A DNA stretch of 64,000 nucleotides from Saprospirales bacterium (lineage in GTDB: Bacteria; Bacteroidota; Bacteroidia; Chitinophagales; JADIYW01), in assembly GCA_016711605.1 (NCBI GenBank), contig JADJSS010000004.1, positions 194,648-258,647 of the forward strand, in the 5' to 3' direction. Shown here in pieces: positions 9,174 through 18,991 of the stretch. The notes under the pieces were generated by a model. The model was not told where the DNA came from. It made no database searches and saw only the letters and a program-made list of their open reading frames with translations. The translations under genes and the position numbers were made by a program. How positions within the stretch are numbered: position 1 is the first letter of the stretch; the number at the start of each line of letters is the position of its first letter.

Positions 9174-10199
9174 ATGCAAAATCCAAACTTAGATGCTACT
9201 GGCGATTTTCTTTCTAAATCCGAAAAAGATTTGGAAAAAGTGTTGCGTCCGCAAGCATTTGAGCAATTTTCTGGTCAACCACAAATTATAGAAAATCTCA
9301 ATATTTTTATTCAGGCAGCCAAGCAACGCGATGAAGCACTCGACCATGTGTTGTTGCATGGACCACCAGGTTTAGGTAAAACTACTTTGTCAAATATTAT
9401 TGCAAATGAATTAGGTGTGGAAATGAAAACTACATCTGGTCCAGTATTAGAAAAACCAGGTGATTTAGCAGGTTTGCTTACTAATTTGCAGCCAAATGAT
9501 GTGTTGTTTATCGATGAAATTCACCGTTTAAATACGACGATAGAAGAGTACTTGTATTCTGCGATGGAAGATTATAAGATTGATATTATGATTGATTCTG
9601 GACCAAGTGCAAGAAGTATTCAGATTACGCTGAATCCTTTTACGCTGATTGGTGCTACAACACGTTCAGGTTTGTTGACAGCACCGTTGCGTGCTAGATT
9701 CGGAATCAATTTTAGACTAGAATATTACAATAAAGATGTGTTGAAGAAAATTATCAAACGATCTTCTTCTATTTTAAATACTGAAATTGATGAAAAAGGT
9801 GCAAGTGAAATTGCAAAACGTAGTCGCGGAACACCACGTATTGCAAATGCATTGCTACGTCGTGTAAGAGATTTTGCTCAAATAAAAGGCAATGGAAAAA
9901 TTGATTTAGAAATTGCAAAATATGCGTTGTCGCAATTAAATGTAGATGAACATGGTTTAGATGAAATGGATAATAAAATTTTGTCTGCAATTATTGAAAA
10001 ATTTGCTGGTGGTCCAGTTGGAATTAATACGATTGCTACAGCAGTAGGTGAGGAAAGTGGTACAATTGAAGAAGTGTATGAACCATTTTTGATACAAGAA
10101 GGATATTTAAAACGAACGCAACGTGGTCGCGAAGCCACCGCAAAAGCATATACGCATATTGGAAAAATTCCACCACAACAAACAGGAAGTTTGTTTTAA
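9174..10199 (+). CDS. ruvB: Holliday junction branch migration DNA helicase RuvB
   Basis: 341 residues, the normal length. RuvB is the AAA+ hexameric motor that drives branch migration of Holliday junctions with RuvA in recombination and repair. Visible features are the family entry LRPQAFEQFSGQ, Walker A GPPGLGKTT, Walker B FIDEIHRL, sensor 1/arginine region IGATTRSGLLTAPLRARFG, and the C-terminal winged helix ending LKRTQRGREATAKAY. No frame break. A -7 box lies just before the ATG, so the message probably has almost no leader. A small lipoprotein gene follows 9 bases later. Confidence 0.97.
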   Translation: MQNPNLDATGDFLSKSEKDLEKVLRPQAFEQFSGQPQIIENLNIFIQAAKQRDEALDHVLLHGPPGLGKTTLSNIIANELGVEMKTTSGPVLEKPGDLAGLLTNLQPNDVLFIDEIHRLNTTIEEYLYSAMEDYKIDIMIDSGPSARSIQITLNPFTLIGATTRSGLLTAPLRARFGINFRLEYYNKDVLKKIIKRSSSILNTEIDEKGASEIAKRSRGTPRIANALLRRVRDFAQIKGNGKIDLEIAKYALSQLNVDEHGLDEMDNKILSAIIEKFAGGPVGINTIATAVGEESGTIEEVYEPFLIQEGYLKRTQRGREATAKAYTHIGKIPPQQTGSLF

Positions 10200-10208
10200 T
10201 TTTCTGAA

Positions 10209-10709
10209 ATGAGATTGTTTTTTATAGCTTGTTTATGCTTGGTTTTTGTTGGATGTAAATCGAATAAAAATGATATTAATGAACAAGAGAAAGTAAGTAC
10301 TGAAGAGAAATTTGATTCAGTGATAATCAAAAATATAGAGAAAATTCAAACTTCGAAAAATAATTATACAGATTCATTAGAACGAGCAAAAATATTTAGT
10401 AAAATTAGTACTTGGGAAATTCATGGAACAGAACCGTTTTGGAATATTTCGTTAATTAATAACAAAATGCTATTTACTAAACTAAATGAAAATATAGATA
10501 CTGTTTATTTTAGAATAGATGATTTTCTTATCGTTGAAAACAATATTTTATTTAAATTGCAAGATATTAATAATAAAAAAGCATATTTAAATTTAGAAAG
10601 GAAATCTAATTCAGTTTCAGATGGAATGAGCGATAATTTGTATAATTTTTCTGCTATATTTAAATACAATGATATAGAATTAATAGGTGTTGCCGAAAAG
10701 ATAAAATAA
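10209..10709 (+). CDS. Lipoprotein with GTEPFW motif (COG3650-like)
   Basis: 166 residues with a lipoprotein signal ending LVFVGC (Cys 16), then a charged linker. The motif WEIHGTEPFWNISL resembles the GxEPFW signature of a small family of envelope proteins sometimes grouped with COG3650/META-like stability proteins. The remainder is beta-rich and would fit a single small barrel or sandwich domain. It follows ruvB by 9 bases and its stop overlaps the start of the next gene (ATAATGG at 10707-10711), so ruvB, this gene and the DUF2007 gene probably form one transcript. Function unknown. Confidence 0.7.
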   Translation: MRLFFIACLCLVFVGCKSNKNDINEQEKVSTEEKFDSVIIKNIEKIQTSKNNYTDSLERAKIFSKISTWEIHGTEPFWNISLINNKMLFTKLNENIDTVYFRIDDFLIVENNILFKLQDINNKKAYLNLERKSNSVSDGMSDNLYNFSAIFKYNDIELIGVAEKIK

Positions 10710-10918
10710 TGGAAAATAAACTTATAAAAATAGCAAATTACTACAATAATTTCGATGTTGAATTAGCAAAATTGAAATTAGAAGAAAACGATATTTATTG
10801 TTTTATAAAAAATGAAAATATTGCTCAATTGCAATTTGGTATTGCCAATTTTGAATTAATGGTAAATGAAAGTGACAAAGAAATTGCACTTCAAATTTTA
10901 CATGAAAAAGAAGAATAG
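10709..10918 (+). CDS. DUF2007 domain protein
   Basis: 69 residues covering one complete DUF2007 domain: IANYYNNFDVELAKLKLEEN, then IYCFIKNENIA and the final ALQILHEKEE. The ferredoxin-like fold was called putative signal transducing protein (PII-like) but no ligand is established. Its start overlaps the stop of the lipoprotein gene, showing translational coupling. A terminator-type hairpin follows at 10944-10979. Confidence 0.75.
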   Translation: MENKLIKIANYYNNFDVELAKLKLEENDIYCFIKNENIAQLQFGIANFELMVNESDKEIALQILHEKEE

Positions 10919-10943
10919 ATTAACAAATTTCTTCAAAAAAAGT

Positions 10944-10979
10944 GAACCTGTAAGACATTATGGGAAAGCTTACAGGTTC
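10944..10979 (-). terminator. Rho-independent terminator for the protease pair
   Basis: An 11-bp perfect stem (GAACCTGTAAG / CTTACAGGTTC) with a 14-base loop. On the minus strand the hairpin is followed by CACTTTTTTTG, so it fits termination of the genes at 11037-12348. On the plus strand no T run follows, though the hairpin may still protect the DUF2007 message end. Confidence 0.65.
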
Positions 10980-11036
10980 TTGCTGAACAAAAAATATACA
11001 AACTAAATTCACTAAGTCAGCAATATTAAGAAAGTC

Positions 11037-11405
11037 CTATGGTTTTAATGGTTTAGCCGAATCACCTTCAGAAGTTGGATTTCCGTCTTTTTTATTAAAT
11101 GAATTTGCATTATAAATTACTTCAGTGTTGTCTTCCATCGTTGCAATTAGCTGAAAATACAAGTCGTATACGTTGTTGTTTATCGAATAACTAAATTGGT
11201 ATCCTTTACTATCAGATTTGTCATCATTTAAAATAATAATATCAGCATCAGGAATTAATTTTCCATTTTGATAATTACTATCAGTAGCATACACAGCTAC
11301 TGAAACAATATTTCCAGCTCCAGCATTTTGCCATAAAATGGTGAGTCGTTTGGTTAGTTCTTCTATAAGTTTTACAAATCCGATGTGTGTGGTGATAGTT
11401 TTCAT
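11037..11405 (-). CDS. Hypothetical protein paired with trypsin-like protease
   Basis: 122 residues, no signal peptide and no family I recognise. The N-terminus (IGFVKLIEELTKRLTILWQ) looks like one amphipathic helix, followed by beta-rich sequence with alternating hydrophobics (VSVAVYATDSNY, DADIIILNDD, YQFSYSINNNVYDLYFQLI) and a polar, probably disordered tail. It follows the protease gene by 31 bases on the same strand and both end before one terminator, so they are co-expressed. A partner or inhibitor/substrate of the protease is the simplest idea; this is inference from position only. Confidence 0.5.
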   Translation of the reverse strand: MKTITTHIGFVKLIEELTKRLTILWQNAGAGNIVSVAVYATDSNYQNGKLIPDADIIILNDDKSDSKGYQFSYSINNNVYDLYFQLIATMEDNTEVIYNANSFNKKDGNPTSEGDSAKPLKP

Positions 11406-11436
11406 TTGTTTCTATTTTGAGGTTTTAAAATTGCTT

Positions 11437-12348
11437 TTATCTTATAAATAATATTTTTTTGCCATTACTTTTTGATGATTCAATAACATTTGTTTGTTGT
11501 TGTTCTTTGTCTTCTGTTTCAACAAAATCATTTTCACCACTTCCTTTTACGAATCCAATTAATTGATTATTTTGTTTTAAAAATACAGGTGAGCCGCTGC
11601 TGTATTCAAATAAATCAGCGTATGTAGTGAAATGATTTTTATACTTTTTATTAATCACTGCGTTACCTGAAATAGTTAAAGACGAACGTAAAGGATAACC
11701 AGCAACATAAATTTCCATATCAGGTTTTAATTCACCATTATATGCTTTCGGAATTTCTACGAATGATGGTAATTCTTTTTTGATTTTAAAATCGATAAAA
11801 TCAGCATCTAAGTTATTGTTTGAATAAATAACACTATCTAATTCTATAATTTGATTGGCATGAATTGAAACAACTTCTTCGCTTGAATTAGTGTAACCAA
11901 ACAATACGAAATAATTTTCAATAAATAAATCAACATCCAAACCAGTAGCATTTATTATATGATAAGCAGTGCTGATAGTTTGATAGTCTTTTGCAAAACA
12001 GGTTCCAGCTGCGTGTTTTAGAAATCGTTCGTTATAAAAATAATCACTCGAAATTAAGTTTTTTTGTTTTCCTATAGAATGTGTTTCAATAATGTAAGTA
12101 TGTTCGTCTGTTTTTTTTAATTGATCTTTTCTAATAAAAATACCCGCGCTTAGTACATTCTTTTTTTGGTTTATATCTACTAAATGACGATGTCTTATCA
12201 TTGTTGTATAATCATATATTATTCTATAAATAAAATTGTTTGTTTTTTTAAATAATAAAATAATTAGTTGTACAACAGCATGAAGCTGATAATTTGCAAA
12301 CGATATTTTATTTTGAATTGCTAACATAGATAATAAATGTTGTTGCAA
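11437..12348 (-). CDS. Trypsin-like serine peptidase domain protein
   Basis: 303 residues from the longest start; an internal ATG at 12201 (MIRHRHLVDINQ) would give 254 residues and leaves the domain complete, so the true start is uncertain. A chymotrypsin-fold layout can be followed: AAGTCFAK, then STAYHII carrying the candidate catalytic His in place of TAAHC, then DADFIDFKIK with the Asp, then YSSGSPVF with the nucleophile Ser and LIGFVKGSG after it. No signal peptide is clear, although residues 20-45 of the long form are hydrophobic. Cytoplasmic trypsin-like proteins with small partners occur in bacterial conflict and signalling loci. The partner gene is at 11037-11405. Confidence 0.65.
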   Translation of the reverse strand: MQQHLLSMLAIQNKISFANYQLHAVVQLIILLFKKTNNFIYRIIYDYTTMIRHRHLVDINQKKNVLSAGIFIRKDQLKKTDEHTYIIETHSIGKQKNLISSDYFYNERFLKHAAGTCFAKDYQTISTAYHIINATGLDVDLFIENYFVLFGYTNSSEEVVSIHANQIIELDSVIYSNNNLDADFIDFKIKKELPSFVEIPKAYNGELKPDMEIYVAGYPLRSSLTISGNAVINKKYKNHFTTYADLFEYSSGSPVFLKQNNQLIGFVKGSGENDFVETEDKEQQQTNVIESSKSNGKKILFIR

Positions 12349-12497
12349 TGTTCAATAAAATTGTGCTTAAATGAAAATACATTATTTCTAGTTTATTCCT
12401 ATTTATTTTTCATTTTTATTCTATTTATCGTTTGTAATTCTATGTTTTTCAGATATTTATAGTATTTTTATCGTTCCTGTTCAAACTAGCTAATTTT

Positions 12498-13871
12498 ATG
12501 ATTAATTCTAAATTAATTGAGATTTTAAAATCATTTTCTTTAATTGAAATAAAAAATCTATCTGTTTTTATTTCTAAACATGCAGAGAAAAAAGATACAT
12601 TGCCACTACGATTATTGATTATTCTAGAAAAACAATATCCAGAATTTATTGAAAAAAATATCTCAAAAGAAAAAATTTACAACAAGGTTTTTTCTGATAA
12701 GAAATTCAACGAAAACAAACTCTCAAAGTTAATGTCTGAATTAACCAAAATAATTGAAGATTATATCGTACATATTAAAAGAGAAGAAAATACTGCAGAT
12801 GAAAAAATGAATTTATTAAAATTTTATTTTGAAAGAAATTTAGATAAATATTTTATTGCAACATCGCGCGAAGTAAAACAAATTTTAGATGATTTGCCTT
12901 TTGGTACCTATCAGAATTTTATGAAATATCAATATGAAGAATTAATTGCAACCTATCATTCAAAGTTAAATACACGAGTTGGAGATTACAAAGTTGTGAT
13001 TAATGAATTAAATGAATTTATTAATGCTGAAAAGTTGAGGTGGGAAAATATTTCATTTCTAGAACCATTTCCAGTTGAACAAAAACAGCATGACAATCGT
13101 GCATTTTATATTATCCATCATTTAATAAATCAACTATTAAAAAAAGATGACGAATCCTATTTTTTTGAAGCGATGCTCATTATAGAAAATAATCTGCACA
13201 GGTTTGCACAAGAAGAAAGCAGAGATATTTTAAAGTTGTTGTTGTTTTTTTCTATTAAAAAAGTAAATGCAGGTTTTATTGCATACTACGAACAGCAACT
13301 GCGTATTTATCATATTTTTATTAAGCTGAACTTAATTTTAAATCAGTATGGAAAAATTTCTGTTGCTACTTATAAAAATTATATCAATGCTTCCTTGAAA
13401 ACAAAAAAAATAGATGAAGCAGCTCATTTTTTAGAAAATTATAAAATTTATTTAATTGAAGAAACAAAAGATGAAGTCTATGGTTTTAATAAAGCATGTA
13501 TTTATTTTGAAAAGAAAATGTATAGCGAACTAATTGATATTATTCTTAATACAAAGCAAAATGATATTTATTACAACTTAGGACAACGACGACTTTTATT
13601 AAAAACATATTACGAATTAATGCTGAAAAACAAAAGCTATTATGATATGTTGGAGTCCAGTATACAAACGTTTAAAAAATTTATTGCTACTAAAAATAAT
13701 ATTCCAGAAACACACATTGCAATGAATAAAGATTTCTTAAAAATGATACATCGATTGGTGGACATTAATTCTAAAAAAGAAGCACAATTGCTTTATGAAG
13801 AACTAAAAAAAATACCGATGCTGGTAGAAAAACAATGGTTTCTACAAAAAATAAATGATTGGATTAGTTAG
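12498..13871 (+). CDS. Hypothetical helical protein
   Basis: 457 residues, very rich in Lys, Glu, Ile and Asn, with no signal peptide. The pattern of paired amphipathic helices (for example LKTKKIDEAAHFLENYKIYLIEE and YNLGQRRLLLKTYYELMLKN) suggests an alpha-solenoid of TPR-like type rather than an enzyme. I do not recognise the family. The coding frame is intact and its 3' end overlaps the tail of the convergent pssA gene by 8 bases. A scaffold or regulator role is only a guess from the fold. Confidence 0.55.
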   Translation: MINSKLIEILKSFSLIEIKNLSVFISKHAEKKDTLPLRLLIILEKQYPEFIEKNISKEKIYNKVFSDKKFNENKLSKLMSELTKIIEDYIVHIKREENTADEKMNLLKFYFERNLDKYFIATSREVKQILDDLPFGTYQNFMKYQYEELIATYHSKLNTRVGDYKVVINELNEFINAEKLRWENISFLEPFPVEQKQHDNRAFYIIHHLINQLLKKDDESYFFEAMLIIENNLHRFAQEESRDILKLLLFFSIKKVNAGFIAYYEQQLRIYHIFIKLNLILNQYGKISVATYKNYINASLKTKKIDEAAHFLENYKIYLIEETKDEVYGFNKACIYFEKKMYSELIDIILNTKQNDIYYNLGQRRLLLKTYYELMLKNKSYYDMLESSIQTFKKFIATKNNIPETHIAMNKDFLKMIHRLVDINSKKEAQLLYEELKKIPMLVEKQWFLQKINDWIS

Positions 13872-14619
13872 TGATTGCTGGCTTTGATGTAATATTATTC
13901 AAAAATGCAAATAGAACATAACTTAAAATTACAGTGCTTAATCCTAACCATTTTAAAAAGATTAGTTGTGGTAGAGCACTTACTATTAAGAGTACTCTGA
14001 ATTTATTTTGTTTCCAGCTAAATAGATTACCTTTTAAACTAAACATGCTGAATTCTGCTACCATTAAAAATGCTAAAATAAATGGCAAAATCATAGCTAC
14101 TATTTTCGCATAAATGGCAAAATCCCAATTTGCTCTGAATTGCCAATCTGTAAAATATTGCATGTAAAATCCTAACACAAATATTGCACCTGATGGTGTG
14201 TTTAAGCCAATAAAATCTACAGTTTGGCGCGTATCAATATTGAATTTTGCTAACCGTAAACATGCAAAAAGTGTGTATACAAAACCAAGTAATGGTAATA
14301 AGTCTCCAGTAAAAAGATTATTTACTTCTGGTGAAAGTGAACCAGTAATTAAATTGACTTTATAATTTATGATACTTAACAACATGATACCAGGCAATAC
14401 ACCAAACGTTGTCATATCAGCCAATGAATCTAATTGTCCGCCAAGTTCTGATTTTACATTTAATAAACGAGCTACAAAACCATCTAAGAAATCAGCAACT
14501 AAAGAAATTCCAATAAATATTGGAACTAATTTATATTGATGTTGCAAGCAAGCAACAATTCCACAGCAACCACTAAATAAATTTAAAAGTGTCAGTGAAT
14601 TTGGAATATGTTTTTTCAT
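13864..14619 (-). CDS. pssA: CDP-diacylglycerol--serine O-phosphatidyltransferase
   Basis: 251 residues with several membrane helices. It joins CDP-diacylglycerol and serine to give phosphatidylserine, the precursor of phosphatidylethanolamine, in the inner membrane. The CDP-alcohol phosphotransferase motif is complete: DFLDGFVARLL, then GGQLDSLADMTTFG, giving DG-x2-AR-x8-G-x3-D-x3-D. The start MKKHIPNSLTLLNLFSGCCG is typical of the family. Choice of pssA over pgsA rests on this N-terminus and the TTFGVLPG region; psd is not nearby. Tail-to-tail overlap with the helical protein gene. Confidence 0.88.
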   Translation of the reverse strand: MKKHIPNSLTLLNLFSGCCGIVACLQHQYKLVPIFIGISLVADFLDGFVARLLNVKSELGGQLDSLADMTTFGVLPGIMLLSIINYKVNLITGSLSPEVNNLFTGDLLPLLGFVYTLFACLRLAKFNIDTRQTVDFIGLNTPSGAIFVLGFYMQYFTDWQFRANWDFAIYAKIVAMILPFILAFLMVAEFSMFSLKGNLFSWKQNKFRVLLIVSALPQLIFLKWLGLSTVILSYVLFAFLNNITSKPAITN

Positions 14620-14717
14620 AGAAAAAGTTTAGGTAAAAGTAAATTATAACCAAGACATTTTAAAGGAATTTAATAAAAATTGTTAATGTGAGAAGCATGG
14701 TAACAAGGATTATTAAA

Positions 14718-15115
14718 TTATCTTCTGCTTTCTTCTTTGACAATAAAACCTAAAATGGAAAATATAACAAGTAAAATTGGCATTAAAAGCATGATAATAG
14801 ACTAAATGTATAGGAAGTATATCCATGATAATTATACGCTTTTATATTTTTAAATAAGAAAGTCTCATTAACGAATATAGTACTGTCTTTAATTGTATTG
14901 AAGATTTCATATTGTTCATAATCAATAAGTATTTTTTTGTTTGTAATCTGAAAGTAATACCGATAGTCACTTGAATTGTGTTTCCGTATTACAAGCTGAG
15001 TTTGATTGTCTATTATTTTAGATTCTTGGAATTTCGTTGGAACTATTATATCAACTAAAGAAAAAATACCAAATAACAATGAAACTGTAAATAATATTTT
15101 TTGAAATAATGACAT
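14718..15115 (-). CDS. Small two-helix membrane protein, frameshifted
   Basis: The open frame (14783-15115, 110 residues) starts with a membrane helix (ILFTVSLLFGIFSLVDIIV), then a beta-rich extracytoplasmic stretch, and ends abruptly after YTFSLLSCF. In another frame the sequence continues as IIMLLMPILLVIFSILGF and KEESRR before a stop at 14718-14720, which supplies an expected second membrane helix. This looks like a single-base frameshift near 14800. The shape, TM-soluble-TM, resembles many small Bacteroidota DUF3592-like proteins, but I cannot assign a family. No neighbour suggests a role. Confidence 0.5.
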
Positions 15116-15293
15116 AATTTAAAAAAGAAACGATAAATATAAAAAAATTGGATGTAGAAAGGATAATATAAATGACGAAAATCAAGATTTCTAATTTCTG
15201 TACACAGAATTTAAAAATAAGCTTCGTAATTCAACAAAGATAAAATAAATACAGAAAATTTTAGAAGAAACAATGTAATTTATAGTGCTATTT

Positions 15294-15446
15294 TCAAACC
15301 ATCATTAAAGGCAAATGAACTTACGATGGAAATTCATTTGTGCAAAAATTCGGACTGAAGTTGGATTACTGTAGCATCTTCTAATTCATCAAAATGATCC
15401 ACATCAACACCAGAAATAGAGATGCAAATGATTTAATTAATTTGGA
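15294..15446 (-). pseudogene. Degenerate duplicate of the 3' end of the S15/CocE hydrolase
   Basis: On the minus strand this stretch reads SISGVDVDHFDELEDAT and, after a one-base shift, NPTSVRIFAQMNFHRKFICL. The end of the hydrolase at 16959-18816 reads SIAGADVDHFDEIDDATCNP and TSMQIFCTKEFASAVHLPLM. The match extends at DNA level over about 150 bases, with substitutions and indels, so it is a decayed paralogue fragment. It lies immediately 3' of the S1P-lyase-like gene, as the intact copy lies on its other side. No functional product is expected. Confidence 0.75.
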
Positions 15447-15453
15447 ATATGTT

Positions 15454-16921
15454 TTACCATAAATAAATAATTGTAACAAAACTAAACTTTTTATCTTCTT
15501 CTGTATATAGTTTATCCAGATAATCTAGTACCAGTTCGTCTAAAGAACCACTGCCAGAAAGTTCGCTCATCATTCCGTACATCGCAGCTTTTCTTTTTAT
15601 TGTCTGGATTTTCGCCACCAGCAAATTTCTTGGTTAAAGATGAAAATTGTTTATCATTCAAGATCTTTTTCAATCCTTTCACAGCACCAATTTGCAAGTT
15701 GTTTTTTAGTTTATTTACGCTGAATTTTTTAGTAATCGCAATGGCAGATTTTAAATCGTTGATAAACAAATCACCTTTGCCAATGTGTATCGCATTTAAA
15801 ATTATATGCAAGCTCATTGGGTTTTGCTGACGATTAATTGTCCAACCTAAAATAGCCAATTCATCAGCCAATTCAAAAACATCTAAACTGTCAGAAGCGA
15901 TAGCAAATAAAGTAGTTTTCGGCTCTCCTAAAATATACACATCAGGAATTTCTTCTTTGATTACACGTTTGATTTTTTGCACTTCTGCATACACTTCTTT
16001 GGCTATTCTTGTATAACCATCTAAACCAATAACATTCAATGTTGTCCATGCAGCAGCAATCGGACCACCACCACGTGTTCCTAAAAAAGATGGAGAACCA
16101 TACACACCACCACTCCAATCTGTTTTTACATAAAATTGTGATTTACGTAAATCATTATTTTTATATAAAACAACCGATGCACCTTTTGCAGCATATCCAT
16201 ATTTGTGCACATCAGCCGACATCGATGTTACGCCTTTTACGCTAAAATCAAAGTCAGGTAAATCAACGCCATTCATTTTTAAAAATGGCAACAAGAAACC
16301 ACCAACACAAGCATCTACATGCATCAAACAGCCAGTATTATAAGCTATTTCAGCCATTTCTTCAATAGGATCAATCATGCCTTGCGGATATTGTGGCGCA
16401 GAACCAACTATCATAATAGTGTTTGCAGATACTTTGCTTTTTAAGTCAGCAATATCTGTTTTGTATTCATTATCTAATTTTATGAGTTGATAATGGATGT
16501 CCATATAATCAGCTGCTTTACAAAATGCTGGATGTGCTGATTCTGAAATCAATAATTCTGGTGTTTTAGATTTTATATTTTTCTTTGCCCAATCTTTTGC
16601 TGTTTTAACCGACATGAAAATACTTTCTGTTCCGCCAGAAGTTAAGCTACCACAAGTGTTTTCATCACCATGTAAAAGATTAGCTGCTATGGAAACAATT
16701 TCGTTTTCCATTCTTTTTAAAGATGGAAACGTGCTTGGATTTAAGGCATTGGTAGCAGAAAATTTTGCATAAGCTTCTTTAATAACACTATAATATTCAT
16801 CGCCTGGATAATATACATAACCAAAGAATTTTCCATCTTTCCAATTCATGTCATTAATGGTGTATTCATTCCATTTTTGGTGAATGGCATCTTTCGATAA
16901 ACCGTGTTCAGGTAGTTTCAT
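15454..16921 (-). CDS. Sphingosine-1-phosphate lyase-like PLP decarboxylase/aldolase, C-terminus frameshifted
   Basis: The frame at 15512-16921 gives 469 residues, but the last about 25 are out of frame: near 15595, in AATAAAAAGAAAAGC, one extra base shifts it. The other frame continues AAMYGMMSELSGSGSLDELV and ends at 15454-15456. The protein follows eukaryotic/bacterial S1P lyase closely: NPSTFPSLKRMENEIV, NTCGSLTSGGTESI, ESAHPAFCKAADY, APQYPQGMIDPIEE, HVDACVGGFLLPF, the PLP lysine at K240 in SADVHKYGYAAKG, and TDWSGGVYGSP. S1P lyase cleaves phosphorylated sphingoid bases to a fatty aldehyde and phosphoethanolamine. The substrate in this organism is inferred from family only; glutamate decarboxylase is a less likely alternative. 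Confidence 0.85.
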
Positions 16922-16958
16922 TTTTATTTTTTAGACAGATGAATTTACGATTAATTTA

Positions 16959-18816
16959 TCAAACAACCATCAATGGTAAATGAACAGCAGATGCAAATTC
17001 TTTAGTGCAGAAAATTTGCATAGAAGTTGGATTACAAGTTGCATCATCTATTTCGTCAAAATGGTCAACATCAGCACCAGCAATAGAAATACGAATGCGT
17101 TCTCCTTTTTTTATTAAGTGCGATGTTGGAATTAATTCAAAATGTATTTTCTCTACTTTATTTGGAATCCATTCTAAAGCATCTTCTTTATTAAAAGTAT
17201 GATAAGGTGCAAATGTTGGTACTGGCGATTTTTTATTCGATTCTTTTCTATGTAAACCACGAAATTGACCTTCTGTAATATGCGTTACTTTTCCAAATTT
17301 ATCTACTGATGAAACATACACAAATAATTGCACATCTTTAGCATTTGAACTTACATAAATCTCTGCGCTTGCATGTCCTGTGAGTTCCATGTTTTTTGTT
17401 AAGGGCTCTGATGTAAAGTGTAGTAAATCTTTCGTAGGTTTAGTCCAATCTCCATAAGCAATTCGTCTGTTATATCTATACTTTACGGTTAAGCTGTTCC
17501 AACGTGCGCCACCACTGGTTCCAAATTTTTTATCTATTGCGTAATGCAAACAACCTTCAGTTTTTTCTTTTTGTTTTTCAGTGATTTTATTATCTGCAGA
17601 AAACAAAAACGATTTATTCTTCGAATCATTTGGCATCCAATCATACACATGTCGCCACTGTTCTTTTCCCATTGCATAATAAGAAATTGGTGGTTCATCC
17701 ATGATGCCATTATCAATATCATTTAAATGATAATCGAGAAAACGCAGCATCTCTGTCCAAACAGAAAATGTTTTTTTATTCGAATGAACGAATGGCGAAA
17801 TATGTTGAGCTGGACCATGATCCCAAGGTCCGACCAATAATTTTACAGAATTTTTAGTGCTCAGAAATCCTTTAATTGCAGAGTTTGCTAAAGCGCCATC
17901 GTACCAACCACCAATACGATAAATAGGTGTTTTAGACTTTTCAATTTTAACTTTATAATAATGAACCGAAAACTCATTAATGCTTCTTCCTAAATCTGGA
18001 TGAATGTCATTTCTGAATGTAATTTTATACATGCCAGAAAAAATATCGAAATTGCTTTGATGTTGTGCATGTGCTGTTTGGTACTGTTTTCCTTGTTTGT
18101 CTGCTTTTATTGGATTTGGATTTTTAATCACCATATTGGCAACTGCACCAATGTATTTCAAATTATTTTTGTCAAGTGATAAAGTAGTATCGCGCCAGAC
18201 TTCAATAAATTTTCCATGACGAACACCACCAGGAAATGCAATATCATTATATAAATCGAAAATGCTGCTTCTTGGAATGCAAGCTTTTACATTTGGATGT
18301 TGATTGACCAATAACATTTCTGCTGTTGTACCTAAGTACGAAATTCCTGTTGAACCAACTTTTTGATTGCTCCAATTTTGAGTAATAATCCAATCAACAA
18401 TTTCTCGTCCATCTTCCACTTCTTCAGGACTAAATTCCATATAACGCGTTCCAAACGATGCACCTGTACCGCGAACATCTATAATTACAACAGCATAACC
18501 ATAAGAAGTAAAAAACTCAATTTCTTTTTGGTGATTTGTCCAAATAAGGTTTTTGATAATAAGCTAAAAGGAAATTTAGTTTCAAAGCTTCTCACGTATC
18601 TGGTTAAATAAAGAATAGTTGGAATTTTTTTATCTTTTCTAACTTTTTAGGCAAACAAATATCAGCTGCCAATTTGATACCATCGCGCATTTCCAAATAT
18701 TCAGAATGATAGTCGAATCCTTTATAATCTGCAGTTGTATAACCAGCATATTCTCCTAATTCGCTTATTTTTTCTGGTTAAAAAGTCCTTTTCTTTTTGG
18801 CTTCTTTTCTATTCAT
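16959..18816 (-). pseudogene. S15/CocE-NonD family hydrolase, several frameshifts in the 5' third
   Basis: The intact 493-residue part (16959-18440) has the nucleophile elbow GISYLGTTAE, the oxidative block IGGWYDGALANSAIKGF, GPWDHGP with catalytic His neighbours, and a C-terminal jelly-roll (ISIAGADVDHFDE), the layout of Xaa-Pro dipeptidyl peptidase/CocE-type alpha/beta hydrolases. Upstream, other frames supply the missing N-terminus: ELGEYAGYTTADYKGF, YLEMRDGIKLAADICLPKK, then YGYAVVIIDVRGTGASFGTR. At least three shifts occur, mostly at A runs (near 18550, 18630, 18775, 18790); the likely start is the ATG at 18816. Either a decayed gene or several base-call errors. The family cleaves peptides or esters; substrate unknown. 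Confidence 0.75.
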
Positions 18817-18991
18817 TTCACATTCATGAATAAAAGTTAAGCATTTTTTATTTTACGACACAATTTTTTTTATAAGTGCACTCTAAAATTTTACAGTTGA
18901 TTTATAAAACGAGTTTCATGAAAAAAATAAATTTTCAAAATTTATGGAATTTGACCATTTCATGTATCTCAATAGTAAAAGGAATTAAATT

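Noticed and set aside
9769..10138. Two minus-strand reading frames inside ruvB
   Set aside because: They are antisense shadows of a well conserved gene and show no protein-like features of their own.
15512..15597. Novel C-terminus KSCDVRNDERTFW of the S1P-lyase-like protein
   Set aside because: It is out-of-frame translation; the adjacent frame carries a more family-like end.
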